NCBI GenBank assembly: GCA_002862125.1
Contig: PHSP01000003.1
Coordinates: 620,001-684,000, forward strand
Direction: 5' to 3'
DNA length: 64,000 bases
From: Methylobacter sp. KS41
Lineage (GTDB): Bacteria > Pseudomonadota > Gammaproteobacteria > Methylococcales > Methylomonadaceae
Part shown: one piece after another, positions 63,755 through 64,000 of the stretch
Layout: every line of letters begins with the position of its first letter
Position numbering within the stretch: the first letter of the stretch is position 1
Translations under genes and position numbers: made by a program
The notes under the pieces: model-generated
The model's input: the letters and a program-made list of their open reading frames with translations, nothing else
Databases searched by the model: none
What the model was told of the DNA's origin: nothing

Positions 63755-64000
63755 CCACCTTCTTTTTTTCATGGATTACATAGGAGCAGATGTTGAGCAG
63801 GCTATGATGCATAATCCAATCCGGTATCCGGCAACTCTTCAAATAGCTGTTAATTACATAGTTAGTGGTTTTCTCGTCTCCCGCGAAGCTTGCTGGGCCC
63901 CATGTCCTTCTTAGATATCGCAAAAGCAATGTGTTTTGCTGAATTAAGATTTTATCATCAATGATTTATCAAATAATGGGCCGTTCGTGATGCAAAGGGA

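Noticed and set aside
1-64000. CRISPR arrays, rRNA genes, intact insertion sequences
   Set aside because: No regularly spaced repeats, no rRNA signatures and no transposase-coding ORF were seen; the only mobile-element signs are the integrase and short palindromic repeats.

Overview
The window looks like the chromosome of a gammaproteobacterial methylotroph, most likely a methanotroph of the Methylococcales. The main evidence is a lanthanide-type methanol dehydrogenase (XoxF) with the Asp-Tyr-Asp signature, an FchA-like methenyl-tetrahydrofolate cyclohydrolase, formate-dependent PurT, and Gram-negative envelope genes (lpxH, two-partner secretion, type VI secretion). No 16S rRNA gene is present, so genus is not assignable.

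Bases 1-2200 are the end of an integrated element: the tail of an unknown gene, a gene-free AT-rich stretch, a DUF4224-like small protein and a tyrosine integrase that stops 71 bp from the 3' end of tRNA-His. A Pro-Arg-His tRNA operon with a good sigma70 promoter follows on the minus strand. Bases 2600-10000 hold housekeeping and C1 genes: fchA and cysS (minus), a secreted cyclophilin, a small conserved protein, lpxH, a stand-alone xoxF with a strong terminator, and an orphan RND-type adaptor.

Bases 10400-44650 are one large type VI secretion (T6SS) locus. The order is an OmpA-like protein, Ser/Thr kinase, tagH (FHA), tssK, tssL (with OmpA domain), tssM, a tagF-PP2C fusion, tssA, tssB, tssC, hcp, tagJ, tssE, tssF, tssG and clpV. 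Then come four AT-rich orphan genes, including a YopT/AvrPphB-like C58 cysteine protease that is a strong effector candidate. They are separated by decayed copies of a short repeat. Next is a second regulatory block: an FHA-transmembrane-transglycosylase fusion, and a c-type-heme (DUF3365) HAMP sensor overlapping by 8 bp with a second Ser/Thr kinase. The locus ends with vgrG, a probable chaperone/adaptor and PAAR. No TssJ lipoprotein was seen. Two kinases, two FHA proteins and one phosphatase domain imply threonine-phosphorylation control.

Bases 44700-58300 are a two-partner secretion locus. Two giant TpsA exoproteins (1989 and 1809 aa) carry a haemagglutinin-type secretion domain, GLUG and MBG-like repeats, a WD40-like propeller and a C-terminal caspase domain with intact His/Cys dyad. 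They share about 1.39 kb of apparently identical 5' DNA and are followed by one TpsB transporter. Each is preceded by a conserved 20-codon ORF overlapping its GTG start. This surface-targeted WD40-caspase pair is the most unusual system in the window.

Bases 58700-64000 return to housekeeping: folE, hemH, a membrane-segment-containing MutS-like ATPase overlapping purT, and a small lytic transglycosylase. A possible frameshifted gene relic lies upstream of folE. No CRISPR array or intact transposase was seen.
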